20,945 nucleotides of DNA from Chara braunii. Taxonomy: Eukaryota; Streptophyta; Charophyceae; Charales; Characeae. Of the stretch, positions 1 through 9,251 are shown piece after piece. The first letter of the stretch is position 1; every line of letters begins with the position of its first letter. The stretch lies in NCBI GenBank assembly GCA_003427395.1, contig BFEA01001102.1:37611-58555 (forward strand), in the 5' to 3' direction. The notes beneath the pieces are model-generated. The model was not told the origin of the DNA and did not search any database. It saw only the letters and a list, made by a program, of their open reading frames with translations. Both the position numbers and the translations under genes were made by a program.

Positions 1-640
1 GGACTACCCTGTTCCTTCCAACCCCCCCTAGTTCATCAGTAGGACAACTCTGTTCACCGGTACCAAACGCTGTTCCCTCTTACTCCCGCAGCCCATGCCA
101 CCCACATNATACCCCTCTTCCCGTTCGACTTGTTTACCAGTGATCGGCCCCGTCCCGTCCTTCACAGATTTCAGCATTGCTTCATGATTTCGGGCAGCCG
201 GGGCGTTGCCTTCTAGAGGGAGGGGATAGTGTTACGGACTTCGCCAGGGCTCGATCCCTGGTCTATCTTTTTGCTGTTTCAACTGTATCCCGTTTTCGGC
301 CTGGCACCCTTTTTCCAAACCCCTCCTTTGGTACCGTAGGATTTTGGACAACTGGCGCCATGCTGCAATTCGGGCGCCACTTTCAAATACTGCATTTTTC
401 AGTTCTGCCCTCGGGGCCTTTGCAGAAATGCCCCTAGTACCGTATGTGTCACCGGTACTTATACCGGCTCCCCGTACGGTACGGGGACCAGTCTCGTACC
501 AGTTCCCTGCTGCTGTACTCGTACTCAGTGTGACTCGCTGTTTTCGGCATTCGGGAATCCAAGACTTAAACTTTGTGCCTTGCCACTGTGTCTGCGTCCG
601 ATCCTCAGTCCGAGTCCGTCGTGTCGAGTGAGTGAGTGTG
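1..640. other. Non-coding C/T-rich stretch, no gene seen
   Basis: No open frame here has a recognisable product. The short plus-strand frames (177-437, 344-631) have no domain-like pattern. The sequence is pyrimidine-rich and carries many GTACC/GGTAC motifs, including a perfect 17-base odd palindrome at 470-486. There is one N at 108. It may be the worn end of an unidentified repeat, but I could not find matching termini. Confidence 0.5.
470..486. repeat. Short perfect palindrome
   Basis: CCCCGTAC, a single G, then GTACGGGG: two 8-base arms around one base. It sits in a stretch where GTACC-type words recur (about 433-510). No function can be assigned. It is not followed by a T run, so I do not read it as a terminator. 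Confidence 0.6.
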
Positions 641-700
641 TGTGTGTGCTCTCACTCTCCCCCTCTCTCTCCTCTCCCTCGGCTCACCCTCAGCCTCACG
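628..700. repeat. GT/CT-rich low-complexity DNA at the LINE break
   Basis: A run of GAGTGAGTGTGTGTGTG followed by CT-rich sequence (about 628-690). It directly abuts the point near 700 where reverse-transcriptase similarity on the minus strand stops. The low-complexity DNA may mark the breakpoint that removed the 3' part of the LINE, or an assembly join. Confidence 0.6.
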
Positions 701-1561
701 CTCGTTACATAGAGGGTGGGAGAAAGAGGACACCCCAGTCTCACCGATCAAGTAACACGCAGCCTATCCGATCTTACCCCATTAACTTGCATCACAGTCG
801 AGGCTCCATATAGCAGACCACGAATCCAACTGCACAGGATGGGTTGCAGTAGAAATTCCCATCTGACCCAATCATAGGCCTTCTCAAGGTCTATTGATAC
901 AAAAGCCATGGCCTGTCCTGTGCATTGCTCCTCCTCCAGTATTTGCTGGGCCAGTAGAATATTCGACAAAATCTGGCGACCTGCCACGAACCCAGTCTGA
1001 GTACGATCGATAATGCTTGGTAGGGCTTCCTTCAGCCGGTTTGCCAAGATTTTGGCAAGTATTTTATACAGCGCGTTCAGGATCGAAATCGGGCGCCAAT
1101 TTCGCAAATCCTCCTCAGCTCCCTTCTTAAATAGTCGAACAGTAGAACTACATATGCATCCGCGAATTCTTGTGGGAGGGCTAAGCGCCTCATTGTAAGC
1201 TGATGTCAGCAAAATGACAAAATTTTTTTGGAGTTCCTTGTAGTGCTCCGTCGGCATTCCATCCAAGTCGGGCGTTTTAAGCCTAGGGAGCTCTGCTATC
1301 GCTCTTGCGACTTCCTCTGTCGTAATATCCTCTTCCAATTTACGTGTCCGCGAGGTTGAGGCGGCGCTGGACATGGCTCCAAATGTCCTGCTCAGTTTTG
1401 CTGGTCGTCTCCTCGGGCATCCACCTCTTCTCCGTCAGTAATTGGCGGTAAAAATCGGTAACACATTTCAAGATTCCCCGAGTAGCACGCTGCTGTTCAG
1501 TCTGGCCATTGAAGGGGTGGTCCATGGCTGTCATTAATGGTGCTGAATTTCTTGTTGCCAC
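700..1561 (-). pseudogene. LINE ORF2 reverse transcriptase domain, N-terminal half only
   Basis: On the minus strand the frame ending at 748 gives classic non-LTR RT blocks: KTPDLDGMPTEHYK, then LRNWRPISILNALYKILA (fingers), then DRTQTGFVAGRQILSNIL, then AFVSIDLEKAYDWVRWEFL. The last block is motif A with its catalytic aspartate. The stretch between WEFL and SWIRGLLY looks about seven residues short. A TGA at 748-750 falls where the family usually has an arginine, and the frame then continues as a recognisable GCPLSPTLYV block to about 706, where similarity ends. Motif C (YADD) is missing, so the domain cannot function. Upstream, 1340-1703 is the endonuclease-RT linker (DFYRQLLTEKRWMPEETT) in another frame, with two stops between 1561 and 1703. 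Confidence 0.85.
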
Positions 1562-1702
1562 CGCGACAAAGAACTGGCATGATATTCGTTCCCCCAGTGT
1601 GATCCATGCCTCTTTGGTGCTTCATTTAGTAGCTTCTTCTGCCTGCCACTCCCTCCATCCTCGCGCTGCCTCCACTCTCTCTGCCCACCATTCTACCTCC
1701 GT

Positions 1703-2673
1703 CTAGCTCTCCTCAGGGCCCTTGTTCAATTCCTCCATCTTTTGGGCATACTCCTCCCCTGTTTTCCTGTGCGCCAGATAGTTTCCCCGCAGTAGCCTCT
1801 GCAAAATGTCCCTCAGTCTTTGCATTGCTATCATGATTTGCTTCAGCAGCTGTTCCTGAGAGCATTCTTCAGTCCAGTCTTCCCAAAACTTTGCAATCAC
1901 AGGGTGATACTCCGGGCTTTTAAAGACCCATGCTGGGATCGATTTCGGCGGGCGGCCCATCTCTAGGCGACCCACGGGGAATATCGCTATTACTGCTGAA
2001 TGATCCGACGTAGCCATCGGTACGATTCACACTTGCTCCACTGTCTCGTTTAATCCACCGACACCCATATCATATCAATGCGGCTTCTTCGGGTTACAGT
2101 GTTTCCCCAGAAAGTAAAGGCCCTCTCTTGTGGGTGCAATGTTCTGTAGGAGTCTGTGCATCCAAGGCCTGACATTACGTTGAGCAGGGCCATAAATCTA
2201 CAAGTGAGTTAAAGTCACCTGCTATTATGAGGTTGTCAATATCCGGGACTAGCGTTTGCAGGCGTTCCCACATCCGGCGCCGTGTGCCCATCTCTGTCGG
2301 CCCATATATTGTAACCACCCCCCAAGTCGTTTCCCCCCATTTGAGCACCACCCAGGCCCATCTACCCCTAGAGTCATAGAACCAGTCTGTAACTTCTCCT
2401 CTAAAATTGCGGGGAGATAAGAATACGGACTCCTCCCCTTGTGCCCTGCGCCGGGGCCCAGATCTGGTGGCCCTTCCACCATAAAATCGGTTCCACCGGT
2501 TCCACCGTTTTAGCCTCGTTCAGCTTAGTCTCCTGTAGGCACACAACATCTATCTGTTCCGCTTTCCCTTTCCTCGCAAACTCCCTTCGCTTGGGCAGTA
2601 GTGAGTGAGCCCCCAAGCCTCTCACATTCCAAGTCAGCAGTTTCAGCCTGTTGCAATTTTTCCATGTTTGCAT
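1703..2673 (-). pseudogene. LINE ORF2 AP-like endonuclease domain, frameshifted
   Basis: This domain would nick target DNA to prime reverse transcription. Reading leftwards from the ATG at 2673, the first frame shows LLTWNVRGLG and DVVCLQETKL, the N-terminal metal-binding blocks of the exonuclease-endonuclease-phosphatase fold. It is broken at about 2401-2408 by what looks like one extra T in a TTTT run. The next frame carries DWFYDSRGRWAWVVLKWG, TIYGPTEMG and IIAGDFNSLVD. A second shift near 2196 leads into DSYRTLHPQERAFTFWGN and RRSRIDMIWVS. A third shift near 2045, plus a TGA, precedes ATSDHSAVI, which holds the C-terminal catalytic histidine. All core motifs are recognisable in order, so this was a full domain that has since decayed. 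The ORF start codon is inferred; a GTG lies one codon upstream. Confidence 0.85.
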
Positions 2674-2809
2674 CACCCTCCCTTCCCCTCTACCACCCCC
2701 TTCTACCGTTTACTTCTTCCTACGTCCAGATTATGCATCCTAAATTTGTAAAAATATTATCGTCCTCTATTATTTGCTGGGGGGGTGTCTACGTCCTTGG
2801 GACACCCAT

Positions 2810-5600
2810 TCAAGATAAGTATATACCATATTTCCTAACCTTCCCTATTCCTTCCCCTCCTTCCCCCCGTTCCCAAATACCGGTTCCTTTTTGGAACTGC
2901 TCTCCCCCCACTTGTTCGTCCTGTGGCAAACGCTCATTAACACTGTTAAGCACAGCCAAGGATGTTGCATGTATCAGATGATAGTCTTGAGGGAGGGCCG
3001 TGCGGCCATAGGCTTCAGCAAATCGTATCCAATGCATGCTTCTCGTTCCTAGCCTCGGGGATCCTGGCCTCCTGGGGATAGCTTCCATGAAATATACAAA
3101 AATGACATGCTCCTCCCCATCCGTGGTCTGTCTCACGAATCGTGATGCTGATTTCTGAGGCAACGCCACCACCTCATACCTTGGGCCCAGCCATTCAGTC
3201 ACCTTCTTGAGTACTTGCTGTTCCTGAGGTAGGCGAGTCACTCCGAAGGTTGGTACCTCCGTCGCTCCCTCCAGGAGTAGTCTGATTTCCTCTGGCGCCC
3301 GCCATAAGACGATCGGGCAGACGTAGCCCTCTCCTGCCTTCAGTACGTCATCCAACCTAGCCCCCACTCGCTCCTGCCGTGCCAATCTCTCCAGCTGATT
3401 CTCAGGTTGCTGTCGCTGTTGCCTTTCCTGCTCCTGCGTGCTCCTGTTCTCAATGCTTGTTGATTCCGCTGGTATGGCTCTTTCTTCCGACCCCTGCCCC
3501 TGCGCTGTATGTCGATCCCCTTCTGATGATCGCTCCTGTTGCTGCTGCCCTGCAGACTGGTGAGCAGACTGTTGGTCCTCCCCCAGGCTGTCCGATGTCT
3601 CTGTTGTTGAGGACTCCGACGAACTCTCCTCCTCTTGGCTGCTTGTCTGTTCCCCCACCCCTTCAGCTGGGAGTCCAAAGCTTGGTTCTCTAAGAGGGAC
3701 CGATCCCGATGGTGGTGGCGATTTGTCCCTTTTTCCTTTCCCTCTGAACGAGTACCTTGGTTCATACCCCTTGGTTCCCAAGGGCGATCGCTGTCTTTCC
3801 CTTGTATTCTTCAGCCTCGTTCGTGAGGTTTCCAATGAAGTCTGCCGTCCCGAGGTCGCATGACTCGTATGTTTCTCGCATTTCAATGTTGCTTTGCTGG
3901 AAGAGAAAGTCAGGACTGGGAAACATCCGGCTGATGACGAGTTCTTCAAGGGTCCCGCAGTCACCTGTTTTTGCCTACGCCAGTATTTTAACGGTGAGCG
4001 ATCCATCGGGATCTGATCTGCTATAATTGGCGTTTCATACACCGGCCTTCCCGGTTGCTGCCGTGTGCCCGACTCCCCGAAGCTGTCCTGCTCGCCTCTC
4101 TGTTCAACCTGCCCTTTCTCTTCTCTTTCCTTTCTATCATGCACTTCCTGCCCCTCTTCTGTCTGTGTTTCTTCCCCCCTCTCACTTTCTCCACCTTGAC
4201 CCTCAGACTCTACACCCTTCTCTCCTCCTTCCCCTCCGTCAGCATCCTTCCCAGTCTTTGTGCCTTGTTCCCCCTGCTGTCCGTGAGTTCCCTGGCTGAT
4301 CGTTTCCTCTTGCCCTTTTTTCTGCCGGCTGCTCTCGCCCCTTTTTTCGGCCACCCAGGTCCCCTTTTTTGACTCTTCCCCTCCCTCGCCCTCCTTTTCT
4401 GCCTTTGCTGACTTCCCCTCAGCATCTTTCTCCCTTAGATCCCCTCCTGCCCCTTGGTCTTGACTTGAGCTTGTCATTTTGGGTCCTCTCTCTTGTTCCG
4501 GCACCTGTTCGGCTTTCCTTTTCCGTTCTTCCCCAAAGCGCCACTGCGGATTGTCGGTCTGCATGGGATCATCTCCCCTCCCTTCCCATGGCACATTCCA
4601 GCAATATCTACCTCCCCACTTGGCTGACTTCCTACGTCTCCCTTCCTGGCGGAATTGGTTTGTTGCATCCTTTCGCGTCTGCGCTGCTGTTCTGACTTCA
4701 TTCAGCAGGGCCTCGTCCAACTGGAGCTCCAGCTCATGCCAGGCCTTGCTTTCGTCTTGAGGGTTTGACTGCAAGATTGGGTCCATGATACTTCTCACCT
4801 CCCTTTCGTGCAGCTCCTGCAATGTCTCAGTCGGCGTCAAACAACTTCCATGGAGCCCCATATGGCCATGCGTGAAGCACACTTCACAAAATGGTGTTTC
4901 ACTCGTTACTACCCGCACTTCCTCAAAGCTGTAGGGTCCTATGGCCACCGCCACACTATTCTTCAGCGGGTTCTTCAGCGGACCATCCACAACATATCTC
5001 ACATACTCTCTTTCCTCATCATCCACCAGCTGTTCGCTAACTATTGGGCCAAAAAAATATTCCACTGCTCCCCTTGTCCACTTGGCTGCCAGGAGGGAGG
5101 GTTTATATACCTTCACCCATGGTCGTTTCCGATCAAGCATGCTGGCCATGTTCATTTCTGCTGGCAACTTCCACGGTTGATATGTCACTTGGCTGTGCAC
5201 TTCTGCCACGTGCAAGTCGTCCCCCTTTCTTTCATTTATGAGCGAATCCCTTAACTCGACCGTCAGCTCTTAAGTATGTGACAATCGTTTCCCCCTCTGT
5301 GTCAATTTCCCCTCGCCACGGGGCCCTCCCCAACGTCCATGCTTCCTCCATGTGTCCTACCCATTCCCGCTTGGCTTTCCGCGACCAGCCTGCTGTCCCT
5401 TCTGGCATCTTGCATGCCACTGTATGCGCCCGCATGTACGTGTTCTGCAAATACATGATTTCATTCGTTGGCCACGCCAAGCAAACTCCTCCATGCAGTG
5501 CATACTCACTCAATCCAGGCCCCTCCACCGGTTGGCGCAGCAGATATGAGCGCCTCAGAATCTGCATGAGGCGCCATCGTTCTTGTGCCATCCCCTCCAT
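2810..5600 (-). pseudogene. LINE ORF1 protein (gag-like, zinc knuckle), one frameshift
   Basis: ORF1 proteins bind element RNA. The reading starts at ATG 5600 and runs in one frame to a TGA at 5232 (122 residues). It continues in a second frame that is open from about 5276 to the TGA at 2810 (801 residues counted from position 5215, where the first codon is TTG, so this is not a real start). The two frames overlap at 5232-5276, consistent with one indel. The N-terminal part resembles the DUF4283-type region of plant LINEs. Residues 110-125 of the long frame form a CX2CX4HX6C knuckle (C110, C113, H118, C125). About 230-400 and 500-620 are Glu/Gln/Lys/Ser-rich and probably disordered. Residues 628-765 form a compact, hydrophobic-patterned domain that could be a degenerate Nudix-like fold. 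The 801-codon frame is intact while ORF2 is not. Confidence 0.75.
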
Positions 5601-5645
5601 TTCCTCACCAGTTTCCCTCTCCCCCGCTTCTATGTAATGCTCCTT

Positions 5646-6131
5646 TCATAGGCTTTTAGCTATTTCTTGAATCAGTCTTCCCCCTCCCTCCTCCGAATTT
5701 CGTCCTATACTAGTTATCCTCCTGTCTCACTCCTTGAAATGGTTCACCATCCGTCCACTAGCTGAATCCTCTCCCACGCTTACCGGCAGTTACCTTACCG
5801 AACGCTATCGAGGACGTCCTCGCTTTATCGCCAGGTCAACCAGACCTTACAGGCTCAGTTTCTCAATTCCCGCAGTATTTTCGGCCTATCGGTTCATCAG
5901 AAGGAGCTCCTAGATCTCCCCCCGTGTGGTTTCCTCCCCTTCCAAACACCCCCTCAGCCCCTTCTCACCTTGCAGAGTCCATCATCTTCTACTCCCTTCC
6001 TACCCCCCTCTCGATATTCGTTCAGTCAGCATCATTGAGTTTTGACTCCGACGGGCCTGCCCGACGGCAATATCTGCATCGTAATCGGAGCCGCCATCAC
6101 TAATCAACTTGACCCTGTGCAGTTCGGCAAC
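5646..6131 (-). other. Probable LINE 5' UTR, no ORF
   Basis: About 490 bases between the ORF1 start and the two full tandem units. No coding frame is convincing. At about 6040-6131 there are pieces matching the units to the right (AATCAACTTG, GCCTCCTTG), which suggests a partial third unit joined to unique leader sequence. The assignment as 5' UTR rests on position only. Confidence 0.45.
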
Positions 6132-6394
6132 GCCTCCTTGTTGAGTCCGGCGGTGAAGGAGACTTCTCGCACGGCCCTTTGTTTTGTGACACCGACAGCA
6201 TCCACGTTGCATTAAGATCGGCCTTCGCGTGACGTTGGCTGAGTTTCCTCCATAGCCTATTAAGGTTGGCCTTATCCACGCCTTCGACGCCTTCTTGCTG
6301 AATCAACTTGGTCAAAGAGAGACATTCGCCGCGGTGTTTCGCCGCTCGAAGAAAAAAACTAACAAAACTACCCGCGATCACTTCGCCACGCGGT
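6132..6394 (-). repeat. Tandem ~260-bp unit, copy 1
   Basis: This 263-bp unit starts at GCCTCCTTG on the plus strand and is repeated immediately to the right at 6395. It carries a 9-base insertion near 6228 absent from copy 2. Shared blocks include GACTTCTCGCACGGCCC, TTGCATTAAG, GAGTTTCCTCCATAGCCTAT, GCTGAATCAACTTGGTCA and AAAACTACCCGCGATCACTT. It lies upstream of LINE ORF1 in the transcribed sense and may be a promoter monomer of the element. Confidence 0.85.
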
Positions 6395-6648
6395 GCCTCC
6401 TTGTCGAGTCCGGCAGTCAAGGAGACTTCTCGCACGGCCCTTTGTTTTGCGACACCGACAGCATCCACGTTGCATTAAGGTTGGCCTTCGATGCTGAGTT
6501 TCCTCCATAGCCTATCAAGGTTGGCCCTATTCACGCCTTCGACGCCTTCTTGCTGAATCAACTTGGTCAGAGAGAGCCATTCGCCGCGGCGTTTTGCCGC
6601 TCGAAGAAAAAACCTAACAAAACTACCCGCGATCACTTTGCACGCGGT
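6395..6648 (-). repeat. Tandem ~260-bp unit, copy 2
   Basis: This 254-bp unit is highly similar to 6132-6394, with substitutions and a 9-base deletion. It ends at CACGCGGTG, the sequence that also closes copy 1. The right edge of this copy is the best candidate for the 5' end of the LINE. A minus-strand frame through both copies (6468-6100) has no recognisable domain and I do not treat it as a gene. Confidence 0.85.
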
Positions 6649-6687
6649 GTGCTAACCTGCGCTAATTTTGTGCTATAAGACTGTTCC

Positions 6688-6711
6688 TTTTTTTTTTTCT
6701 TTTTTTTTTTA
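6688..6711 (-). repeat. T-rich tract (A-rich on minus strand)
   Basis: Two runs of T separated by one C. On the minus strand this reads as an A tail. It could be the 3' tail of an unrecognised retroelement lying to the right, or a plain microsatellite. Confidence 0.6.
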
Positions 6712-7500
6712 GTGTAAACAGCGCTTTGAATAAAGTCGTGGAAAATAAATGGTGGAGGAAAATGAGGAAAAATGGAAAAGGAAAGGGATGAAAAAACGCA
6801 GTGCCCCTTCCCTTCCGCATGGGTCCTTCCCTGCCTACCTAATGGCCTGTCTCTGCTTGGTTGGGTCAGTTTGTTTCGGTGACGAGATGAGCTATGATTG
6901 GCTTTTTTGGACACTTAAGCAAGTCTCGGCAATATTTACTTCCTTTACAGAGTATGCCTTTGTCGACAAATGATGTATTATCAATGGTGTTGGCTGTTGG
7001 GCTGCATGTTTCCTGTGTTTTGCAGCAAGGGGTGGCGCAACTTGTGCTTGGCGTCTCCATTATCCGTGGCGATAATATGTATGTATGACGTTACTGGGAC
7101 CCTTTATCACGCGCTGTTTGTCGTTTCCCTTTTCAGTTTGGTGCATTTTTCATTTTCTGGAAGTTCTGCTGTGAAAAAATGCAAGCGTATGGGAAGAAAT
7201 TGCCTTGAATCCTCTTGTCGTCACGATCTGTTGAGATTCGGCCCTTTGTTCCAAAGGTTTAAATAATTTTGATCTGAACCCTCTTGAACATAATGGCATC
7301 CTTGGGGTTGTGGAAATCGGAATGAGATTGGAAGTCAATATTCTCACTTAAAAAACATGACATCCTTGCTATCGGCTCTGCCGCCTGTACAGGGGCCTGC
7401 TTTGTCATAAGAGAGTACCTTGGTCCATGGTCAGCCTTCACAGCTCAGTGACTACATCTTGCTAACACACAAGAAGTCCGAGAGATCAACTCATTATGAA
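6712..7500. other. No gene recognised
   Basis: AT-balanced unique-looking sequence. The short ORFs on both strands (for example 6970-7266 plus, 6633-6914 minus) overlap each other and lack domain patterns. I see no tRNA, tandem repeat or inverted repeat. Confidence 0.5.
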
Positions 7501-7572
7501 GTAATTGGAATTGAAACCGTGACCTGCCACCGTACAGGTGAATCAGCTAACCAATTGGTAAAGTGAGCTGAG
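7501..7572 (-). repeat. tRNA-derived remnant (SINE head or tRNA pseudogene)
   Basis: Read on the minus strand, CAATTGGTTAG resembles a tRNA D-arm, then CACCTGTACGGTG could form an anticodon arm whose 7-base loop CTGTACG holds GTA. GGTCACGGTTTCAATTCC then resembles a variable loop plus T-arm and Pol III B box (consensus GGTTCRANYCC). No matching acceptor stem is visible and the D stem is not intact, so this is not a functional tRNA. It is either a SINE head or an old pseudogene. Confidence 0.45.
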
Positions 7573-7851
7573 ATGGATTACAATTCCTGATGTCATTTCT
7601 GTTCATCTGACAGATGGAGCCACCAATGGAAGTTCTGCTGTCAGGCTGTGGCAGATTTGTGGGAAGTGGGTTTAGCAATTCCTCTCTCTTTTCAGAACCA
7701 TGCTCTTGGCCAAATATGGGTAAGGAATCTAAAGATATGTGTTTGTGGTCTGCGTGGAGGTGGGGGAAATCGAGTTGCCAACCCTTGCAAACTACCGTCT
7801 TCCCCCGAACACAATGCACCCTCATTTCGACTGTATCGGGCCGGAAACATA

Positions 7852-7990
7852 CCTTGTATACGTTCATTTTCAGGGTGCGTTATGTTGGGGGGAAGACGGT
7901 GGAACAATAGGAAATGATGTGTCTCAAATAGACAAGCAGATAGCAAATGGCTGGGGAAAGTTAAGTTCCCTTTCTCTGCAAACAGGAACG
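7852..7990 (+). repeat. Copy 1 of an artificial ~139-bp duplication
   Basis: It begins CCTTGTATACGTTCATTTTC and ends GCAAACAGGAACG, directly against adapter sequence. The same stretch reappears at 8028-8165 with only a one-base length difference and a local change (TTCCCTTTCTC versus TTCCCCTCTC). Both ends coincide with the adapter junction, so the duplication is most likely an assembly product and not genomic. Confidence 0.9.
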
Positions 7991-8027
7991 TGTCTCTTAT
8001 ACACATCTAGATGTGTATAAGAGACAG
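7991..8027. other. Nextera/Tn5 mosaic-end adapter junction (contaminant)
   Basis: TGTCTCTTATACACATCT followed at once by AGATGTGTATAAGAGACAG. These are two Tn5 mosaic ends head to head, the known junction used in Nextera-type libraries, lacking only the first C. Translation yields the well-known contaminant peptides LLYTSRCV and MCIRDS. This is library sequence, not native DNA or an IS50 element. Confidence 0.97.
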
Positions 8028-8165
8028 CCTTGTATACGTTCATTTTCAGGGTGCGTTATGTTGGGGGGAAGACGGTGGAACAATAGGAAATGATGTGTCT
8101 CAAATAGACAAGCAGATAGCAAATGGCTGGGGAAAGTTAAGTTCCCCTCTCTGCAAACAGGAACG
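8028..8165 (+). repeat. Copy 2 of the artificial duplication
   Basis: A 138-bp near-copy of 7852-7990, starting right after the adapter and continuing into unique sequence (ATGTGGAATACTTTG) at 8166. The pattern left-F-adapter-F-right is what an assembler produces when it walks once around a circularised fragment F. The genome probably has one copy, so coordinates right of here are likely inflated by about 175 bases. Confidence 0.9.
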
Positions 8166-8679
8166 ATGTGGAATACTTTGTCTGAAAGAAATAAGCAACT
8201 AGATAAGCAAAAGAACATTTAAAACACCAGCACTTGCCTGCTCGCCCAGAACTTCCAGTGGTACACAAGGAGGCCGCAAGTCTGATGTACCAGCCTGGCC
8301 GGGGCCGGTGCGATTCATTGGGGCGCAAAACATCTAGGTTAGGTAATTTAGGGTCCTGAAGTACTGCCACGTTAATGGGTAAAATAATGAGGCAACATAA
8401 GGAATCGGCTGAACCAAGTAAGGTTATCCAACTACCTGGTGGTGATCATCTTCTCTGAGAAACATTTTGTGCCATGCATTTGGTGGTTCTAGTCGTGTGG
8501 ATGCATGTCTATGTGCATTGGGATCTAATAGTAGAGTGGTGGTGATGATTTCTGCGCATGTGAAAATGTCCCAGAATTATCAGGCCTCGTGTCGTTCTAG
8601 ACGGGGAATCCAAACCATTAGTTCAAACTACCAGTACGCGACGGGCGGGATGTACCGGGGCACAAATTTCACTGGAATA
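8166..8679. other. No gene recognised
   Basis: Unique-looking sequence with no ORF of note, no tRNA and no tandem repeat. A frame at 8467-8730 (plus) has no domain-like pattern. Confidence 0.5.
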
Positions 8680-8725
8680 CATCCAGGCAAAACGGTCCTA
8701 GCATGCTACCTGTTTTGCCTGGATG
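8680..8725. repeat. Strong inverted repeat / hairpin
   Basis: The left arm CATCCAGGCAAAAC (8680-8693) pairs perfectly with GTTTTGCCTGGATG (8712-8725). Inside lies the perfect palindrome TAGCATGCTA (8699-8708) with a small asymmetric loop between the two paired parts. It could be a cruciform, a miniature foldback element, or an RNA hairpin if transcribed. I see no flanking duplication. Confidence 0.8.
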
Positions 8726-9251
8726 GATGACGAGCGAAGAAACAGCACCCTGGTATATCCCGACCGACGCGGCAGCATGCACGCCGCCGCCTCTGAGAAA
8801 ATGGCTGGGAAACGAACTGGTGGGCTCATAATTGATATACTACATCTTTTGATGGCACATGTCATACTTTTCGTTTGAAATAGGCCAGAAAAGAAAGTGC
8901 CACTGTAGTCATGTCGTGAGTTTGAGAATGTGCAAGTCTAGCGCTGGTTTAAAACCCCGCGAGTCATTAGCCGCTGTAATGAATGCAGTTTTAGGGTTGC
9001 CTTTTTTGCCATTTTTTGGGAACTGCTAAAGTTGCCCATTCTGAACATGGGGTGTGACTTGAAAGTACTTGCCCCTTTTCTTTTTCAACCCATCCGATTG
9101 ATTATACGCATGGCATAGGAAGGCATATTCTTTCTCAAACTAGGGAGAACAGTCATCGTTGATCCTGTTTGGACCTGTTTGGACATGAAATATTAGTTAC
9201 ACAGCTGCAGAGTCTGATGTTTGGTCGCCATGTTATCAACATGGTCACTGT
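8726..9251. other. No gene recognised
   Basis: Non-coding sequence without convincing ORFs or repeats. It ends where the first MITE-like copy begins. Confidence 0.5.

Larger units (their letters stand above)
700..6650 (-). mobile_element. Decayed LINE (non-LTR retrotransposon), 3'-truncated
   Basis: Minus-strand order from the right: tandem ~260-bp units (6132-6648), a region without ORFs (5646-6130), ORF1 (5600-2810), a 136-bp gap, then ORF2 with an AP-type endonuclease (from 2673) and a reverse transcriptase broken near 700. This is the plan of a two-ORF plant LINE. The ORF1 zinc knuckle and the endonuclease motifs (TWNVRGLG, LQETKL, IYGPT, GDFNS, SDHSAV) support the family. The copy is dead: ORF2 has several frameshifts and stops, and the RT catalytic YADD region, RNase H and 3' UTR are absent. 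Losing the 3' part is unusual, because LINE copies normally lose their 5' part during target-primed reverse transcription. The left edge is inferred from where protein similarity ends. The right edge is inferred from the end of the repeat array. No target-site duplication was seen. Confidence 0.85.

Noticed and set aside
748-5600. A functional autonomous LINE
   Set aside because: It lacks the RT catalytic motif C and everything after it, and ORF2 carries several frameshifts and stops.
6100-6468. A minus-strand 122-codon protein in the tandem units
   Set aside because: The second unit breaks the frame and no domain is recognisable. Repeat DNA upstream of the LINE is a simpler reading.
7991-8027. 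A native IS50/Tn5 end or an inverted-repeat regulatory site
   Set aside because: The sequence is the commercial mosaic-end junction, with a duplicated fragment on both sides and no transposase nearby. Library contamination explains all of it.
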